Positions 22,201-29,985 of a stretch of 64,000 bases of DNA are shown one piece after another. Source of the DNA: Achatina immaculata (taxonomy: Eukaryota > Mollusca > Gastropoda > Stylommatophora > Achatinidae); the NCBI GenBank assembly GCA_009760885.1, contig CM019691.1, positions 25,667,314 through 25,731,313 on the forward strand. The letters are read 5' to 3'. The translations under genes and the position numbers were made by a program. A model generated the notes under the pieces. It did no database searches, was not told the origin of the DNA, and saw only the letters and a list, made by a program, of their open reading frames with translations. Every line of letters starts with the position of its first letter. Within the stretch, counting starts at the first letter, position 1.

Positions 22201-23184
22201 GCAGAGAAAATGAAGAGCAGGAGTGGAATAACAATGAAATTGTGAACCAATTGCTGGAGCTAGGACAAATTAAGGATGCTAGTAGGAACTGTGTGGCAGA
22301 AAATGCATCATAAAGAACCAACACTTGATGGGAACCATTAGCAAACATACTCTTGGATGGATGCTGCAGCATGCAGTGGAGCAATAATGGGACTGATTTC
22401 GGAGTCTGATTTTTAACTTTTGAACCTTTCTGAACTTAGAGAAGGCTATGATAATCTTCCACATGATGGGGCACCAGAACCCAGTGAAGCAGTGCAGTGT
22501 TAAGATCAAGGTAAAATTCCCGTTTCCATGCTATTAAGGCATATTGGGGAATACGGTATTAGCTCCATATTTTCCATGACCTTCAGCACATGAAAGTGTG
22601 ATGTGGTCAGTATCATGCCTGGCCACTTCCCAGATTTCCCTGGTACCCATTTTTAGAGGCTGGGTCAACCCTGGGGCCTTTTTGGTGTGTACCAGGAAAA
22701 ATCCCACTGCTGGTGCCACCGGATTAGCAAACCAAGTGCCTAACCACTCAGCTAATGAGGCTGCCAGTGTAGTGTTAAGTATAATTAATATAAGTTCTGC
22801 TGCAGAAATAATCTGTTTTATTCTTTCCTTACAGGGTTCATTCTCCTCAGTGCCAGCTTACTGGCAATGATGATAGTAGTTTTATTGAAGGATGTGAGAG
22901 AAGAGAGTATCCATGACTCTTTTGAAGATCTTGATAGAGCTTTAAGGAGGATCTCAGATGCTGATGAGGAAGAAGGTGGTTATAGTGATGAAGTACCTCT
23001 TCAAGACTTAGATCACACCCCCAGATCTGCCCAAGATTCTGTAAGCAAAGGCAAAGAAGAACAGTCCATTTCAAAGGATATATCAACTCGTGATGGGGAT
23101 CACAAAGAAGTTGCCAGATTGGAGTCACCTGAAACAAACACTCCTTCAGGAGCTGAGCTTGAGACTATCACTGAAGAAGCATAA
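473..23184 (+). CDS. SLC16: SLC16/MCT-like major facilitator transporter, complete, 11 coding exons
   Basis: A 12-TM major facilitator protein of the monocarboxylate transporter family, expected in the plasma membrane; substrate unknown. Coding exons: 473-1224, 3639-3802, 5882-5974, 7795-7938, 9888-10007, 12254-13269, 14431-14543, 17247-17374, 20323-20550, 21173-21220, 22835-23184. All have GT/AG borders and matching phases, giving 1051 aa. Family marks are DGGWAW at residues 280-285 before TM1 and YFNRYRGLACG at 402-412 in TM5. Residues 1-278 are a Ser/Thr/acidic tail. TM1-6 lie in exons 2-6, a basic, Ser-rich cytoplasmic loop fills about 455-763, TM7-12 lie in exons 7-11, and an acidic tail ends the protein. 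MCT1-4 are about 450-500 aa, so this is roughly double. At the TM8 positions of MCT1 Asp302/Arg306 it has Ser820/Arg824. I cannot assign a vertebrate orthologue; the G-S-x-x-G-R pattern resembles the non-lactate branch (MCT8-14 type). Confidence 0.93.
1249..1266. repeat. (GT)n microsatellite
   Basis: Nine GT units just after the first coding exon. Confidence 0.9.
1547..1710 (+). repeat. R340 dispersed repeat, 3' part
   Basis: Shares the string 'caccaccatggggac...tgttactaggggtaccaacagagagatggga' (described in part) with copies at 11000-11195, 37590-37925 and 56630-56965. No coding capacity. The family is unknown to me. Confidence 0.75.
1780..1817. repeat. (GT)n/(GA)n microsatellite
   Basis: TGTGTGTGCGCGC followed by an AGAGAG run inside intron 1. 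Confidence 0.8.
2495..3038 (-). mobile_element. LINE family D, 3' fragment
   Basis: On the minus strand this reads like the C-terminal end of a non-LTR reverse transcriptase protein (GRPR..WLQD..DDLQMDASAA, then EAYRRAVREAKFRKGHA) with a 3' tail next to TGATTACTGACTGAC. The same sequence occurs at 5735-5815 (+), 32085-32285 (-) and 38720-40840 (-). Broken by stops; a relic. Confidence 0.8.
3639..3802 (+). CDS. SLC16-like exon: TM1 with DGGWAW signature
   Basis: Acceptor TTGTTCAG, donor GCTG|GTAAAT, phase 2 in and phase 1 out. Encodes residues 251-305, including DGGWAW (280-285) followed by a hydrophobic TM1. The segment aligned with MCT1 Lys38 has no lysine. Confidence 0.93.
4293..4415 (+). 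repeat. R340 dispersed repeat, 5' part
   Basis: Matches the central part of R340: a 'cagcatcatattg...ggttgtggtggctgttttt' core followed by an A-run and GCAGGG, as at 37640-37735. Confidence 0.65.
4490..4990 (+). mobile_element. LINE fragment with RNase H-like region (RNH family)
   Basis: With frameshifts, the plus strand reads QWVPSHREIADTLSKAG (RNase H last motif), a zinc-knuckle-like tail (RCACGVQTPEHILQVWPNHA) and KLWGSYQDLERTTSF, the usual end of LINE polyproteins carrying RNase H. The tail ends in GAAGAAGAAA. Interrupted by stops. Confidence 0.75.
5408..5482 (+). mobile_element. SINE 3' fragment
   Basis: 'aaaatatgggcactaacacc ... aaggcatga ... ttacctttacctttac' matches the 3' end and (ACCTTT) tail of the tRNA-derived SINE seen elsewhere. 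Confidence 0.6.
5735..5825 (+). mobile_element. LINE family D, extreme 3' end
   Basis: Plus-strand copy of the region encoding ...AHNREAYRSAVRGAKFCKGHAND, ending CATGCAAATGATTGAA. Sits just upstream of the TM2 exon acceptor. Confidence 0.75.
5882..5974 (+). CDS. SLC16-like exon: loop 1 and TM2
   Basis: Polypyrimidine tract and CCCAG acceptor, donor TCAG|GTGTGT, 93 nt, phase 1 to phase 1. Encodes residues 306-336, including the conserved SWIGAVHIS start of TM2. Confidence 0.92.
6010..6312 (-). mobile_element. Helitron 3' fragment with Pif1-like helicase end
   Basis: The minus strand carries a degraded version of the Pif1 helicase ending (a '..H/MDNL..LARGWGHP'-like relic of the FSHGQLYVA.SRVGSP motif), then a non-coding stretch shared with 47473-47640, then the GC-rich CCGGGCAATGCCGGG element. 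It ends CTAG followed by T, the Helitron 3' terminus (minus-strand reading, 6013 to 6009). Confidence 0.72.
6316..6512. repeat. Pyrimidine-rich (CT)n/(CCCT)n tract ending in a C-run
   Basis: About 195 nt almost all C/T on the plus strand, ending with a ~17-nt C-run. The open frames across it are low-complexity artefacts. Confidence 0.9.
6690..6790 (-). repeat. Inverted copy of the LINE E 5' region
   Basis: 'ggacttgccatgggaggct...ttagaccagcacc...gattatctccc' is the reverse complement of 46497-46570. An isolated fragment. Confidence 0.65.
7447..7522 (-). mobile_element. SINE 3' fragment, minus orientation
   Basis: 'ggtaaaaatcctaattttcatgccattaaggcat ... cacatgagagtgtgatg' matches the minus-oriented SINE 3' end at 22510-22605. 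It abuts a plus-oriented SINE. Confidence 0.65.
7523..7741 (+). mobile_element. tRNA-derived SINE
   Basis: Pol III-like head: A-box-like TGAGTGGCAAAGTGG and B-box GGTTCAAATCC, then a ~140-nt body ending near 'gagcactagcaccacgcacattgggg'. The same family recurs at 13578 (-), 15745 (-), 22503 (-), 33245 (+), 48555 (-) and 61970 (-). The 3' arm does not fold into a normal tRNA, so it is not a tRNA gene. Confidence 0.8.
7795..7938 (+). CDS. SLC16-like exon: TM2 end, TM3 and TM4 start
   Basis: Acceptor TTTACAG, donor TCAG|GTTAGA, 144 nt, phase 1 to phase 1. Encodes residues 337-384, with the GPFVGIVLNCLGAKW loop and TM3 followed by the start of TM4, in the family order. Confidence 0.92.
8262..8565 (-). 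mobile_element. LINE C-terminal fragment
   Basis: The minus strand reads KRKRGRPREKYLG, then ELTGNDEDCITCRSIISNAI, similar in layout to the C-terminal end of LINE A at 51090-51300. Degenerate. Confidence 0.55.
9888..10007 (+). CDS. SLC16-like exon: TM4-TM5 with YF..YRGLA.G motif
   Basis: Acceptor TTTCCAG, donor GCAG|GTCTAG, 120 nt, phase 1 to phase 1. Encodes residues 385-424. YFNRYRGLACG (402-412) matches the second SLC16 signature (YF..RR.LA.G), and the following small-residue helix is TM5. Confidence 0.93.
10385..11195 (+). repeat. R340 copy with an internal 46-bp tandem expansion
   Basis: The 5' part (ACTGTGACCTGTTGTTCTT) and 3' part (TTAAAAAGCAAGGAGTGTGCAA to ATCGGACATTG) match other R340 copies. 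In between, the ~46-nt 'atgttgtggcactgcat...ggttacagtgg' segment is repeated. Confidence 0.8.
10445..10950 (+). repeat. 46-bp tandem repeat, 11 units
   Basis: Units start with GATGTTGTGGCACTGCATAA at 10445, 10491 and then every 46 nt to 10905; they differ at a few sites (GGGAGTGGG / GAGAGTGGG / GGGAGTAGG; one CATACTG). Confidence 0.95.
11730..11860 (-). repeat. Dispersed repeat fragment ('aagaattaggcac' type)
   Basis: 'gaagagttaagaattaggcacacgg...ctgcccttcatcatcc' matches 42275-42380 and the start of 61900-61930. Probably the tail of an unnamed SINE or MITE. Confidence 0.45.
12254..13269 (+). CDS. SLC16-like exon: TM6 and giant TM6-TM7 cytoplasmic loop
   Basis: Acceptor TTTTCAG; 1016 nt. 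It encodes residues 425-763: end of TM5, TM6 (about 435-455), then some 300 residues with basic Ser-rich patches such as FSRRSSIRWSQKTTRR and no membrane segment. It ends AAG AAG AAA|GTATAA, a weak donor, and joins in phase 0 to the next exon. If not spliced, translation ends after one more codon at the TAA (13273-13275). Confidence 0.9.
13463..13468 (+). promoter_or_regulatory. Candidate intronic polyadenylation signal AATAAA
   Basis: AATAAA followed at once by GTATTTTTTTTT, about 190 nt after the read-through stop of the loop exon. It could support a short transcript encoding only TM1-6. AATAAA is common in AT-rich DNA, so this is tentative. Confidence 0.4.
13578..13801 (-). mobile_element. 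tRNA-derived SINE
   Basis: Minus-oriented: the head (TGCCTGAGTGGGAAAGTG) is at the right end and the B-box (GGTTCAAATCC, plus-strand ggatttgaacc at 13738-13748) follows. The 3' end reads CCTCCATGGTATTAAAGG. Good match to 7523-7741. Confidence 0.82.
13930..14083 (+). mobile_element. LINE family B, 3' end, truncated
   Basis: Matches the last ~150 nt of family B (the protein end ...LKRT..., then DEVERLAEDRK-like, then CDV*): 'cttgatgaggttgaaagg...gagccctatgtgacgtttaacggcactggaaggat'. Several CpG sites seen in other copies are CA/TG here. Confidence 0.82.
14431..14543 (+). CDS. SLC16-like exon: TM7
   Basis: Acceptor CTTTCAG, donor GTAAG|GTTAGT, 113 nt, phase 0 in and phase 2 out. Encodes residues 764-800. 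The order 'Lys-rich loop end, K(N)KPFL hydrophobic segment, PAYVV' matches the start of the second six-helix bundle of SLC16 proteins. Confidence 0.9.
15745..15993 (-). mobile_element. tRNA-derived SINE
   Basis: Minus-oriented copy; the head is at the right end (plus strand 'ctggtgcactaaccactttgtcactgatga'), and a poly(T) run at 15719-15732 precedes its 3' end on the plus strand. Confidence 0.78.
16640..16815 (+). mobile_element. LINE family B, C-terminal fragment
   Basis: A frame reads TYM.ICQSHDETKQSENLRTSCQVEHN and RETLKRT, a decayed copy of ..TYVGHLMRRNDQRIPKQAIKWNT.. in the copy at 43780-44706. Confidence 0.7.
16850..16950 (-). repeat. R340 fragment, minus orientation
   Basis: 'gctgaccaagactgtgtacctcctctctgttagtgcttctagtaacaggc' is the reverse complement of the R340 3' part. 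Confidence 0.6.
17247..17374 (+). CDS. SLC16-like exon: TM8
   Basis: Acceptor AATGCAG, donor ATTG|GTGCGT, 128 nt, phase 2 in and phase 1 out. Encodes residues 801-843. TM8 contains IGFGSMCGRFLSGLV. Aligned with MCT1, the catalytic Asp302 is Ser820 and Arg306 is Arg824. The donor is non-canonical at +4 but gives the only phase that fits the next exon. Confidence 0.88.
18020..18126 (+). mobile_element. SINE head fragment
   Basis: 'caacaaagtgattagtgaac...actggtggtttgaatccaccc' keeps A- and B-box-like motifs of the tRNA-derived SINE; cut by a LINE B fragment at 18127. Confidence 0.65.
18127..18320 (+). mobile_element. LINE family B, 3' fragment
   Basis: From 'acaggccaaagaaaaagg' to 'gcacaggaaggatg'; strongly CpG-decayed compared with the intergenic copy at 29775-29900. 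Confidence 0.8.
18527..18985 (-). mobile_element. LINE family B, 3' fragment
   Basis: Minus-strand frames read KNLKNIWHSKVISTKTKLRL and YGCESWKTTKEIEKKLDSFE, corresponding to about 44100-44260 of the larger copy, and continue to the 3' end near 18527. Confidence 0.85.
19395..19500 (+). mobile_element. LINE family B, extreme 3' end
   Basis: 'gctgatgaggttgaaaggctcgccgaagacagg' through 'catgggaaggatataagatatataag'; the tail is the ATATAAG-type simple repeat of this family. Confidence 0.85.
20323..20550 (+). CDS. SLC16-like exon: TM9-TM11
   Basis: Acceptor TAACCAG, donor TTAG|GTATGT, 228 nt, phase 1 to phase 1. Encodes residues 844-919 with hydrophobic helices around SVASLVVGF, AGLFGLYTGSL and the TM11 segment GFLSMAQGIGYLIGPPLLG. 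GIGYLIGPPL is a family-typical late motif. Confidence 0.93.
20650..20910 (-). repeat. R340 copy, minus orientation
   Basis: Plus strand 'ggtgaaccataactgactta...ttggtacctcaagtaacaggcctagccaggctaatggggcaggg' is the reverse complement of R340. Confidence 0.75.
21173..21220 (+). CDS. SLC16-like exon: TM11-TM12 linker (48-nt microexon)
   Basis: Acceptor TCTGTAG, donor TCAG|GTAAGT, 48 nt, phase 1 to phase 1. Encodes residues 920-935 (GNIIQAIGFEFGFMIS), the start of TM12. A small exon, but phases and family order both require it. Confidence 0.88.
21960..22500 (+). mobile_element. RNase H-like fragment of a retroelement
   Basis: An open frame at 21989-22213 includes WLYGPGHAGVHGIEMAYRLA, a degraded RNase H motif (..PGHAGV.GNE.AD.LA) with DIAKALLERL after it; the following ~250 nt reads NQLLELGQIKDAS and HTLGWMLQHA in other frames. 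Probably the 3' part of a LINE with RNase H. It is not an exon: no splice sites fit the transporter phases. Confidence 0.65.
22503..22770 (-). mobile_element. tRNA-derived SINE (full-length variant)
   Basis: The 3' end (AAGGTAAAATTCCCGTTTCC on the plus strand) is at the left; the head 'agtgcctaaccactcagctaatgaggctgcca' is at the right. Ends 65 nt before the last coding exon. Confidence 0.78.
22835..23184 (+). CDS. SLC16-like last coding exon: TM12 and acidic C-terminal tail
   Basis: Acceptor CTTACAG. It encodes residues 936-1051: the end of TM12 (ILLSASLLAMMIVVLL), then a charged cytosolic tail rich in Asp, Glu and Ser ending in TITEEA, with TAA at 23182-23184. Confidence 0.92.
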
Positions 23185-23775
23185 ACTTCACTCTGAATTT
23201 ATGTTTAAACTATGTATTTGACAACATACATTGGCAGCATATGAGGAACTGGTCTGCTGAATTTGCTGAACTCTGACACAGGAGATGCTTATTCAGACAA
23301 TCACAACTGATTCTACTGAAAGCACACATATTTGAGCTTGAACACATGAAGGCTAAATAAAGTAATACTGCAGCTTACCCACTGACATAAGATCTTGAAT
23401 GGTGAAGTAGGGTAGATGTAGAGTATCACCATTGATGCCTTTGAAGAATATTGTTCTGTAACTTTTCTTATTTTGCTTGAATATCTCTGGCAGCAGCACT
23501 TCGTGAGTTATAAATTTAAAAAAAAAAAAAAGTGGCACACATTTTTTGTAACAAGTCGTTATTACTCAGTAATGCTTGATCTTATCTTGCATTTTCTCTT
23601 AAGAAGAGCTACCTAGGTTTGTGTGCACTGATGGATTAATTATAATAATAGATTTGGATGAGTGTGTTTATAATTGTGAGAGTTGAGATTGAAAGATTGT
23701 GACATCACGGATGTATACATTTTGTATTAACATATACAGGTTTAACCTCATAATGGCTATTCAATAAAATTTTAA
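23185..23775 (+). promoter_or_regulatory. SLC16-like 3' UTR with two AATAAA signals
   Basis: AATAAA occurs at 23356-23361 and 23763-23768. The first lies 172 nt after the stop and the second 579 nt after it. Either could end the mRNA. Confidence 0.55.
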
Positions 23776-23812
23776 TTCAGGTTATAATTGCTTTCTGCAT
23801 GTTTTAGTTCCC

Positions 23813-23824
23813 CCCCCCCCCCCC
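23813..23824. repeat. Poly(C) run
   Basis: Uninterrupted C-run of about 14 nt downstream of the transporter 3' UTR. Confidence 0.9.
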
Positions 23825-23989
23825 ACAAGTGAGTGATTACAATCTAAACTTTGTGAGTTTAGATTCTAATTTTTAAAAAAGCTGTAGTTACTTCAAAATT
23901 GATGAAATTAGGCAGTTGTAGACAAAAGATTGCAGCTCAAAATCCTGATTAATGATCTAGTTATAAATTAAGTCAAAGAAGGATCCTTC

Positions 23990-24300
23990 AGATTAGATGG
24001 CCAGATATTATCAGTAATGAATAACTATGGCAGAAAACGAACCAACCCACGGTGAAAAAAGTGATAATGAAAAGATGTTGGAGATGGATAGGACATACAC
24101 TTCAAAAGCCCACCATAAACATAACCAGACAGGCTGTCACCCGGAATATCCAAGGAAAGAGAAAGACAGAGAGACTTAGAAACACCTGGTGAAGGAGTCC
24201 AGAAGCAGAGATTTAAAAAAAAAAATCTACTAAACCTGGTGAGAGACAGAAATAAATGGAGAGCCCTTGTTGATGACCTATGCCCCCAGAAAAAGGTAAA
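23990..24300 (+). mobile_element. LINE family E, C-terminal fragment
   Basis: Frames read RCWRWIGHTLQKPTITITRQAV and RALVDDLCP, the conserved C-terminal end of a LINE (..RRW.WIGH..R......RQAL.W.., ..W..LV..LC). Stops and frameshifts present. Related to 46715-46920. Confidence 0.7.
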
Positions 24301-25974
24301 GAAAGTGAGGAAGGAAGGAAGCCTACCTAGGCTGAACGTAGGTCCCTCCTCTTCAGTGGTCTGTACCATCCAACTCTGGATATTAGTCCAATTTCCATCT
24401 AGTTATAATCTCAAGTATTACTTATTTGACTGCACTACACAGACCAATCATGTCTGACATATTTCACTGTCTGCCTTTCACATTTCAGTGAACTTATTAC
24501 TTCTTTAATCTTTTCATGGAAACAAAGTTTACCCTGCATTCAAAGTTTTTTTTTTGTTGCCTTGACACCAGGAACACTTCCCTTCCAAGCCCATTGGCTT
24601 AGGCCATCTTAGCCCAAATAGGTAATCTGCCATTGCATATATAGTCTGGCTTAGCATATGTTTACAGTTTAACTAGTAGTATGTACATATTCTTTTGGTT
24701 GTGTATTAAACATTCTCTTTAAAAAAAAAAAAACAGCTTCGCCTCTAAGTTCAGTACCTTGCACATTTTACAGAACAGAGATATCTAGTTGTTTGGAGGA
24801 GACTGATTGGAAATTTTTTTTTTTTAAGAATTTAATTTATAAATATTTTACCATAGAGGTGCTAATCACTGATTGTGATGGAAAAATAAGGAGAAAACGA
24901 TGCATCATTCAGGTAGAATACCAAAATACAAGATAAGGTAGAAAAATACGAGAAACTTAGAGAGGTGTAATTCTGCCTCGTGTGTATTGTGAGTGAGAAT
25001 GTTTAATATAAAAAGAAGTATTGAAATAATTTTATAGATTTCTTATATACATTTGTTGAAGTTAAATTTACCGGCAGTATCATTTTTCTATTTTTCACTG
25101 TCACATACTTGCACATTCACAATAATTGTAAAGTGAAAGGTTTTGGCTTGTTATGGTTATCTAAAACATTACGATAGCCCAGCATAAAATAATTGTATAT
25201 GTACATTTTCCCACGTAAGAAGGAAGTTGCCTCTAATCAGATGTGTGTTCACAGATTTAATTAGTCATTGATTATAGAGTCAGATATTTTAATTCTACTT
25301 AGTCATTTATAATCTATGGTGCTTGGCAGTGCTCTTGGCTATCTCCATACACTCAAATATTAATCCCTGGTGCCCCTATTTATCTCTTTTGTCCTGCAGT
25401 GTCCAGAGAAATGTGTAAAGTCCTGGAATTACATGGACAGTAATAATAATAATTAAAAGGCAAATGTGTCTGCTTCTGAGGGATGCTGCATGGCTGAAGT
25501 TAGTGGTTTGGCATTACAGGGCTCAGCATGTCCTTCCTCTGTGTAGGAACGAGTTCCATCATTCATTTACTCATTTTCCTTTTTTTTTATCCACCAGTTT
25601 TATATAGATTTTTATGTGCCATTCTTGTTTCATTAGCTGCAACTCCTTTTTAATCCAAGATGATTCAGAAAACATCGGGCCAATGCAGTAAACTATGCAC
25701 GTGTAGAACTGTCTTCTACAAGATGTTTTTAAATAACATTTATATACTGTATGACCACATTTTTAAAAAAGTTTTTTTTTTGTTTCTTAAATTTTGTTTC
25801 AGACATGTTTTTTTAGTGTCAAGCATTTATAAAAGTACATATTTGTGTATGTCATTATATATTTTTCTAAATTTTGTGTTTGTCTCCATGTCTGATTTTT
25901 ATTGTTAATTATTTTTTTGTAGATAATTTTCATAAACAACTGTTTTTAGAGTTATTTTCCTAATATTTGCATGA

Positions 25975-26681
25975 TTAACACTTTCCATGTGGTTGGTCAT
26001 TATATTGACACTTTGGACGTGTTCTGGAGTGCGGGAGTAAAAACGTGGGTCTTGGTCTGTAAGGGGGTCAAGTTGTAAAATGGAATGGAAAACAGTATTT
26101 CCATGTACTTCCGTATACTTAATATGTTTCAAAGTATAGCTAAATGAATGAAAATTTCATAAATGCAGAGTTTTTTAGGAAAAAAGAAGTAATGTGATGT
26201 TTTTAGACACTGATTGTGGCCAGCTCACCATCAGCGAGGTCTAGATCTGCACTATTTACCATCTGAGATGTGTAGATCAACTTGTCGATCTCGTATTGTG
26301 ATTCTGTGTTGCATTCTCGCTGAATGAATGTCTGAACTAACCTCCTAACTACTTCTCCAGTCGTCTAAATATGTCTAGATCTACTTAGAAAACATTCAAG
26401 AGCAGCGGGGTGGCCATAGGCTATGTCCATACCCCTATCTACACCGTCAGAAATTGAAAAATTTCGGTCTTTCTCTTCCATTTTCTCGCTCGGCATCGCT
26501 CGTAACTAGGCACTCTTTCGCCATTTTGAAAATGTCACCGGAATCGCGGACGAAATATGTACAATCTAAATGTTACACCGCTTATTTTAATGAAACAAAC
26601 AATTGTCACTATAATGACCATACGGTAGCTTTGGGATACCGGAAGTGTCACTATAATGACCAAACGCACGGAAAGTGTTAA
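25975..26681. mobile_element. piggyBac-type MITE (707 bp incl. TTAA ends)
   Basis: Begins TTAACACTTTCCATGTGGTT and ends CACGGAAAGTGTTAA. The outer ~40 nt form an imperfect inverted repeat, with GGTCATTATA..GACACTT in both ends. TTAA flanks both sides, as expected of piggyBac target sites. The interior has no transposase. The internal sequence is shared with 60248-60920. Confidence 0.85.
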
Positions 26682-27004
26682 GTTATATTATTTGTCTTGT
26701 TTAATAGTGTTATATTTTGTTCTGTCAGTACATCATAGTCTGGCAATAAATGTTATTCAACGAGAACATAATAATCTGATGGTAACTGCAAACAATTTAT
26801 TATGGTACTTTTAAACATTTTGTTAATACAAGGCTAGTTGCATTGTCATTATACTTTGTCACCATTTTAAATGCTGTTGAATATAAATCAAGCACAAAAT
26901 TTATGTTAGAGTTTGTATTTCATTTACAAAACACAAATCAGCTACACACTGGCTAATGCTTTTGTAAAAGCAAATTGTTTATGTAAAGAAACTGTTTCTT
27001 ATTA

Positions 27005-27155
27005 TTTGTGGGTTATTGTTCTTCAGTCCAGAACATGTTGTTATGGATCAGGTTGGTTGTGGATTCCCATCCTTCCTTTCAATTCAGTGTTTTTTTTTTC
27101 AACCTGCTTTTGGGTTATTGCCCTTCAGTCCAATCCATGTTGTTGTTATGGATGC
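27005..27155 (+). repeat. Short direct duplication
   Basis: 'gggttattgttcttcagtcca..acatgttgttatggat' at 27009-27048 recurs with small changes at 27112-27150. Confidence 0.6.
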
Positions 27156-28129
27156 AAATCAGTACCAGGAAGTGATGCTTGCAAATACTTTTCAGCTGTT
27201 TTATTAAAGTTTTTATGTGTTTTTTTGTTGAGGAAGACAAGTGTCCTCCAGTCTGCATCAAATTGCAGCTTTACCTTAAATTGCTGCAGCTGTGTCTTAA
27301 CTTTGACTTGCAATGCGTTTGAACTGTTAGATTTACAAGTTTTCAAGGCTATGCCGGTAGTACAGCCATTAGTGAGCTTTTTTTCACATCAGTTGTGGCT
27401 TTACAACCCGCTGCTGACCCCTTTCAGTTGGTCCTGCTGCGCAAATGGGTGCATGACACACTTGTGTTGAGGAAATGAAATATCATGGCACTTTGTCTTA
27501 GAAAACAGTGGTGAAGCAGGTTTGATGTTGACTGTTTCTGTAACTTGACTGGGAGAACTATCACTGTAAACAGAATATCTGCTTGTAGGGTGAGGGATGC
27601 TGGGATTACATTTACAGATGTTTCCATGTGCAGTAACTAATCAACAGAAAAATTTAAAGCTGTGATAAAGATAAGTGCAGTCCTGTTTTAGATTTAATCC
27701 TGTTCACCGGCATCAGATACACCTATCCATATCAGAACCAGAAAATGTATAACCCAGCTAAAAATACACTACTTCTTGCATACACTTTTTATGTATAAAT
27801 GGGATCTGGTGAAACCTTCATTTTGTTGGGAGAACAGTAGTCCATTTAGCCTGACTCAGTCAATCAAAACTGAGAAAGTGCTATATGAAATAGTGTTGAT
27901 GATGTGAAATGTATACACACATACCTCTTCTTCTGTGCTTGACCTGAGAAGTGCAACATGATTGCAGTGTGTCATGGTTTACTGCTAGGCTGCTATATCT
28001 GTGCCTTTTGGCCCAATACATCTGTCTTTGGTGTGGCTTATTTTTAGGACTTGGGCTGCCTTTCTATTTATGTCTTCATTCAGTCAACCAGAGAGGCAGA
28101 ATAAGGTCTGGGTCAGCTACTGTTTGCCA

Positions 28130-28350
28130 GTCCTACCCCAATAAATTGGTTACAGAATGCACTCCTGAACACATACTATAGACCTGCACCATATGCCTGC
28201 ATCAGGTATGGACCAGAGAGAGAAACACTGAGGAGAAGCTCTGGGGTTACTGCAAAGACCTCCTGCTAACAGCAGGATTCATGGAGGCAACTCAGCTCCC
28301 TATTTAGAAAGCTGAGCATATGAAACTGAACGCAGAAGAAGAAGATTACA
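28130..28350 (+). mobile_element. RNH-family LINE, 3' end fragment
   Basis: Frames read VTECTPEHIL then TEEKLWGYCKDLLLTAGFME, like the end of the copy at 4490-4990; tail GAAGAAGAAGA at 28336-28346. Confidence 0.68.
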
Positions 28351-29391
28351 GAATGCTAGCCACTATCTCATCTTGAGCACTCGTCTTCAGCCATCCATAC
28401 ACATCCTTAATGAGCATTCACTGAACACTTCATGACAGTGTGAGAGCATATGTGAAGTAATGGACTGATTTAATGATGATAGTGTTTTTTTTTTCTTAAA
28501 AGATGATTTTGAGAATGGTAAATATTAGCTCTTTATGGACTAGTAAACATTTTACTGTAGTGGGTGTTCTTCTCATAACTGAGAGGATGTTTCAGAGCAC
28601 TGATGAACGATTGGTCCTCTCATGATGTTAGTTTTATGTGGAGCATCTTCACATCTTGCTGCTGCTGTCAAGAATGAAGGAGCTCTGAACAGATGGTCTG
28701 CCAACACAGGACTGGTGCATTCAGTTACTGTGTGATAAAGGAGATGCTGAAGAGGAGATCAAAGCACCTATGGATGTGTCTGGAGTGCATTGATGATGGT
28801 CCTTTGTAACTGAACTTCTTGGTTCTCACTGCATTCATGGATAGTATATACTATCAGAGACCTGTATTTTTGCCAGTGTTAGATATTCTTGAGAACAAAA
28901 ATCTGCAGGGATGTGTCAGTTTTTCTTATAGTGGACATTTTCAGACCGGTGTGGTTTGCACTCTCTAAGCAGACTCTTGAAAGAGGGGCAGAGAGGGATG
29001 TGGTTCAGCTTCACAAAAAAAGATGGAAAGAAAGGAGAGAGGGGGGGGAAGGGGTGACAGAGATAGCAGGAGTAAATAATATGATGAGCATGCAGAGAAT
29101 CAAAACAAAAAGTAACAATCTATTATTGTGGCAAAATGCTATGACAACAAATAAGGAATAAATGCATGCAAAAACTCAGCTGCCGGGAAAACATCTATGA
29201 AGGCATGGCACAAAATGACATTTTCAGGCACTCAAATTTACTCCTGCTATTTCTGCCTCTTTTTTTTTTTTTTTGTGAAACATCCTGTGCTGCGTCTCCT
29301 TTGCCACAGTCGTCATTACACTTAACTTAGCTAAGCAGACAATACAGGCTTGAGAGGTAACTCGTGAGATAACGCCTCTGCATTTTTACAT

Positions 29392-29411
29392 TCCCCCCCC
29401 CCCCCCCCCCA
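29392..29411. repeat. Poly(C) run
   Basis: C-run of about 18 nt followed by ACACGCACA. Confidence 0.9.
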
Positions 29412-29734
29412 CACGCACATAGAGAGAAATGCTAAGAATGTGTCGTGGGCACGATAGCTGGGACTCACAGAAATAGGTCAGTAAAAGCGAAACTAGAGCG
29501 GGTAACATGCAAAAAATGAATCGTATATTTACATACGATGCAGGACAGAAAGATGACAATGAGTTTCGGATGGGGGAGACCGGCAGTTGGCACTTGTAGT
29601 AGTGGTGAAGTAGACTGATTTAATTCACAACAGATTGTGAAGTGATATTCTCAGTCGTTGTAAGACGACTGCTTGAAGTTGCTAGAAATGCTGTTAAGAA
29701 TTGGTTGAAAAGAAGTTTTATCTTAAAATTTATT

Positions 29735-29749
29735 GGGGGGGGGGGGGGT
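29735..29749. repeat. Poly(G) run
   Basis: G-run of about 13 nt. Confidence 0.9.
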
Positions 29750-29774
29750 GTTACCATTACTCGAGAACTAGTAA

Positions 29775-29900
29775 AAGTTAACAGGCATAAAATCCTTTGT
29801 TGAGGTTGAAAGACTCGCCGAAGACAGGAAAAATTGGCGAACTACTTTGCGAGCCCTATGTGACGTCTAACGGCACGGGAAGGATATAAGATAAGTAAAA
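29775..29900 (+). mobile_element. LINE family B, extreme 3' end, CpG-retaining copy
   Basis: 'gttaacaggcataaaatccttt...gcgaactactttgcgagccctatgtgacgtctaacggcacgggaaggatataagata'; nearly identical to the ends of the copies at 43768 and 55680. Confidence 0.88.
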
Positions 29901-29975
29901 GATCGTCCCTGTGTCTGTGCGTAGGACTGATGCATCGTCTGATGGGGAAACGAGGGCCAAAACTGCAGACAAAAA

Positions 29976-29985
29976 GCGCATGCGC
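29976..29985. promoter_or_regulatory. Palindromic GCGCATGCGC (NRF-1-type motif)
   Basis: GCGCATGCGC is the core of the NRF-1/ewg binding motif, commonly found at CpG-rich promoters. The surrounding 29.4-30.5 kb looks CpG-richer than neighbouring DNA. Possible promoter of an unannotated transcript or the distant integrin promoter; speculative. Confidence 0.35.

Noticed and set aside
21989..22213. Open frame considered as an extra transporter exon
   Set aside because: It encodes an RNase H-like retroelement segment, lies after the TM11-12 microexon and would break the phase 1 to phase 1 join to the last exon.
26913..27470. 185-codon plus-strand frame rich in Cys and Phe
   Set aside because: Crosses a direct duplication and T-runs, has no recognisable domain, no splice partners and no neighbouring gene support.
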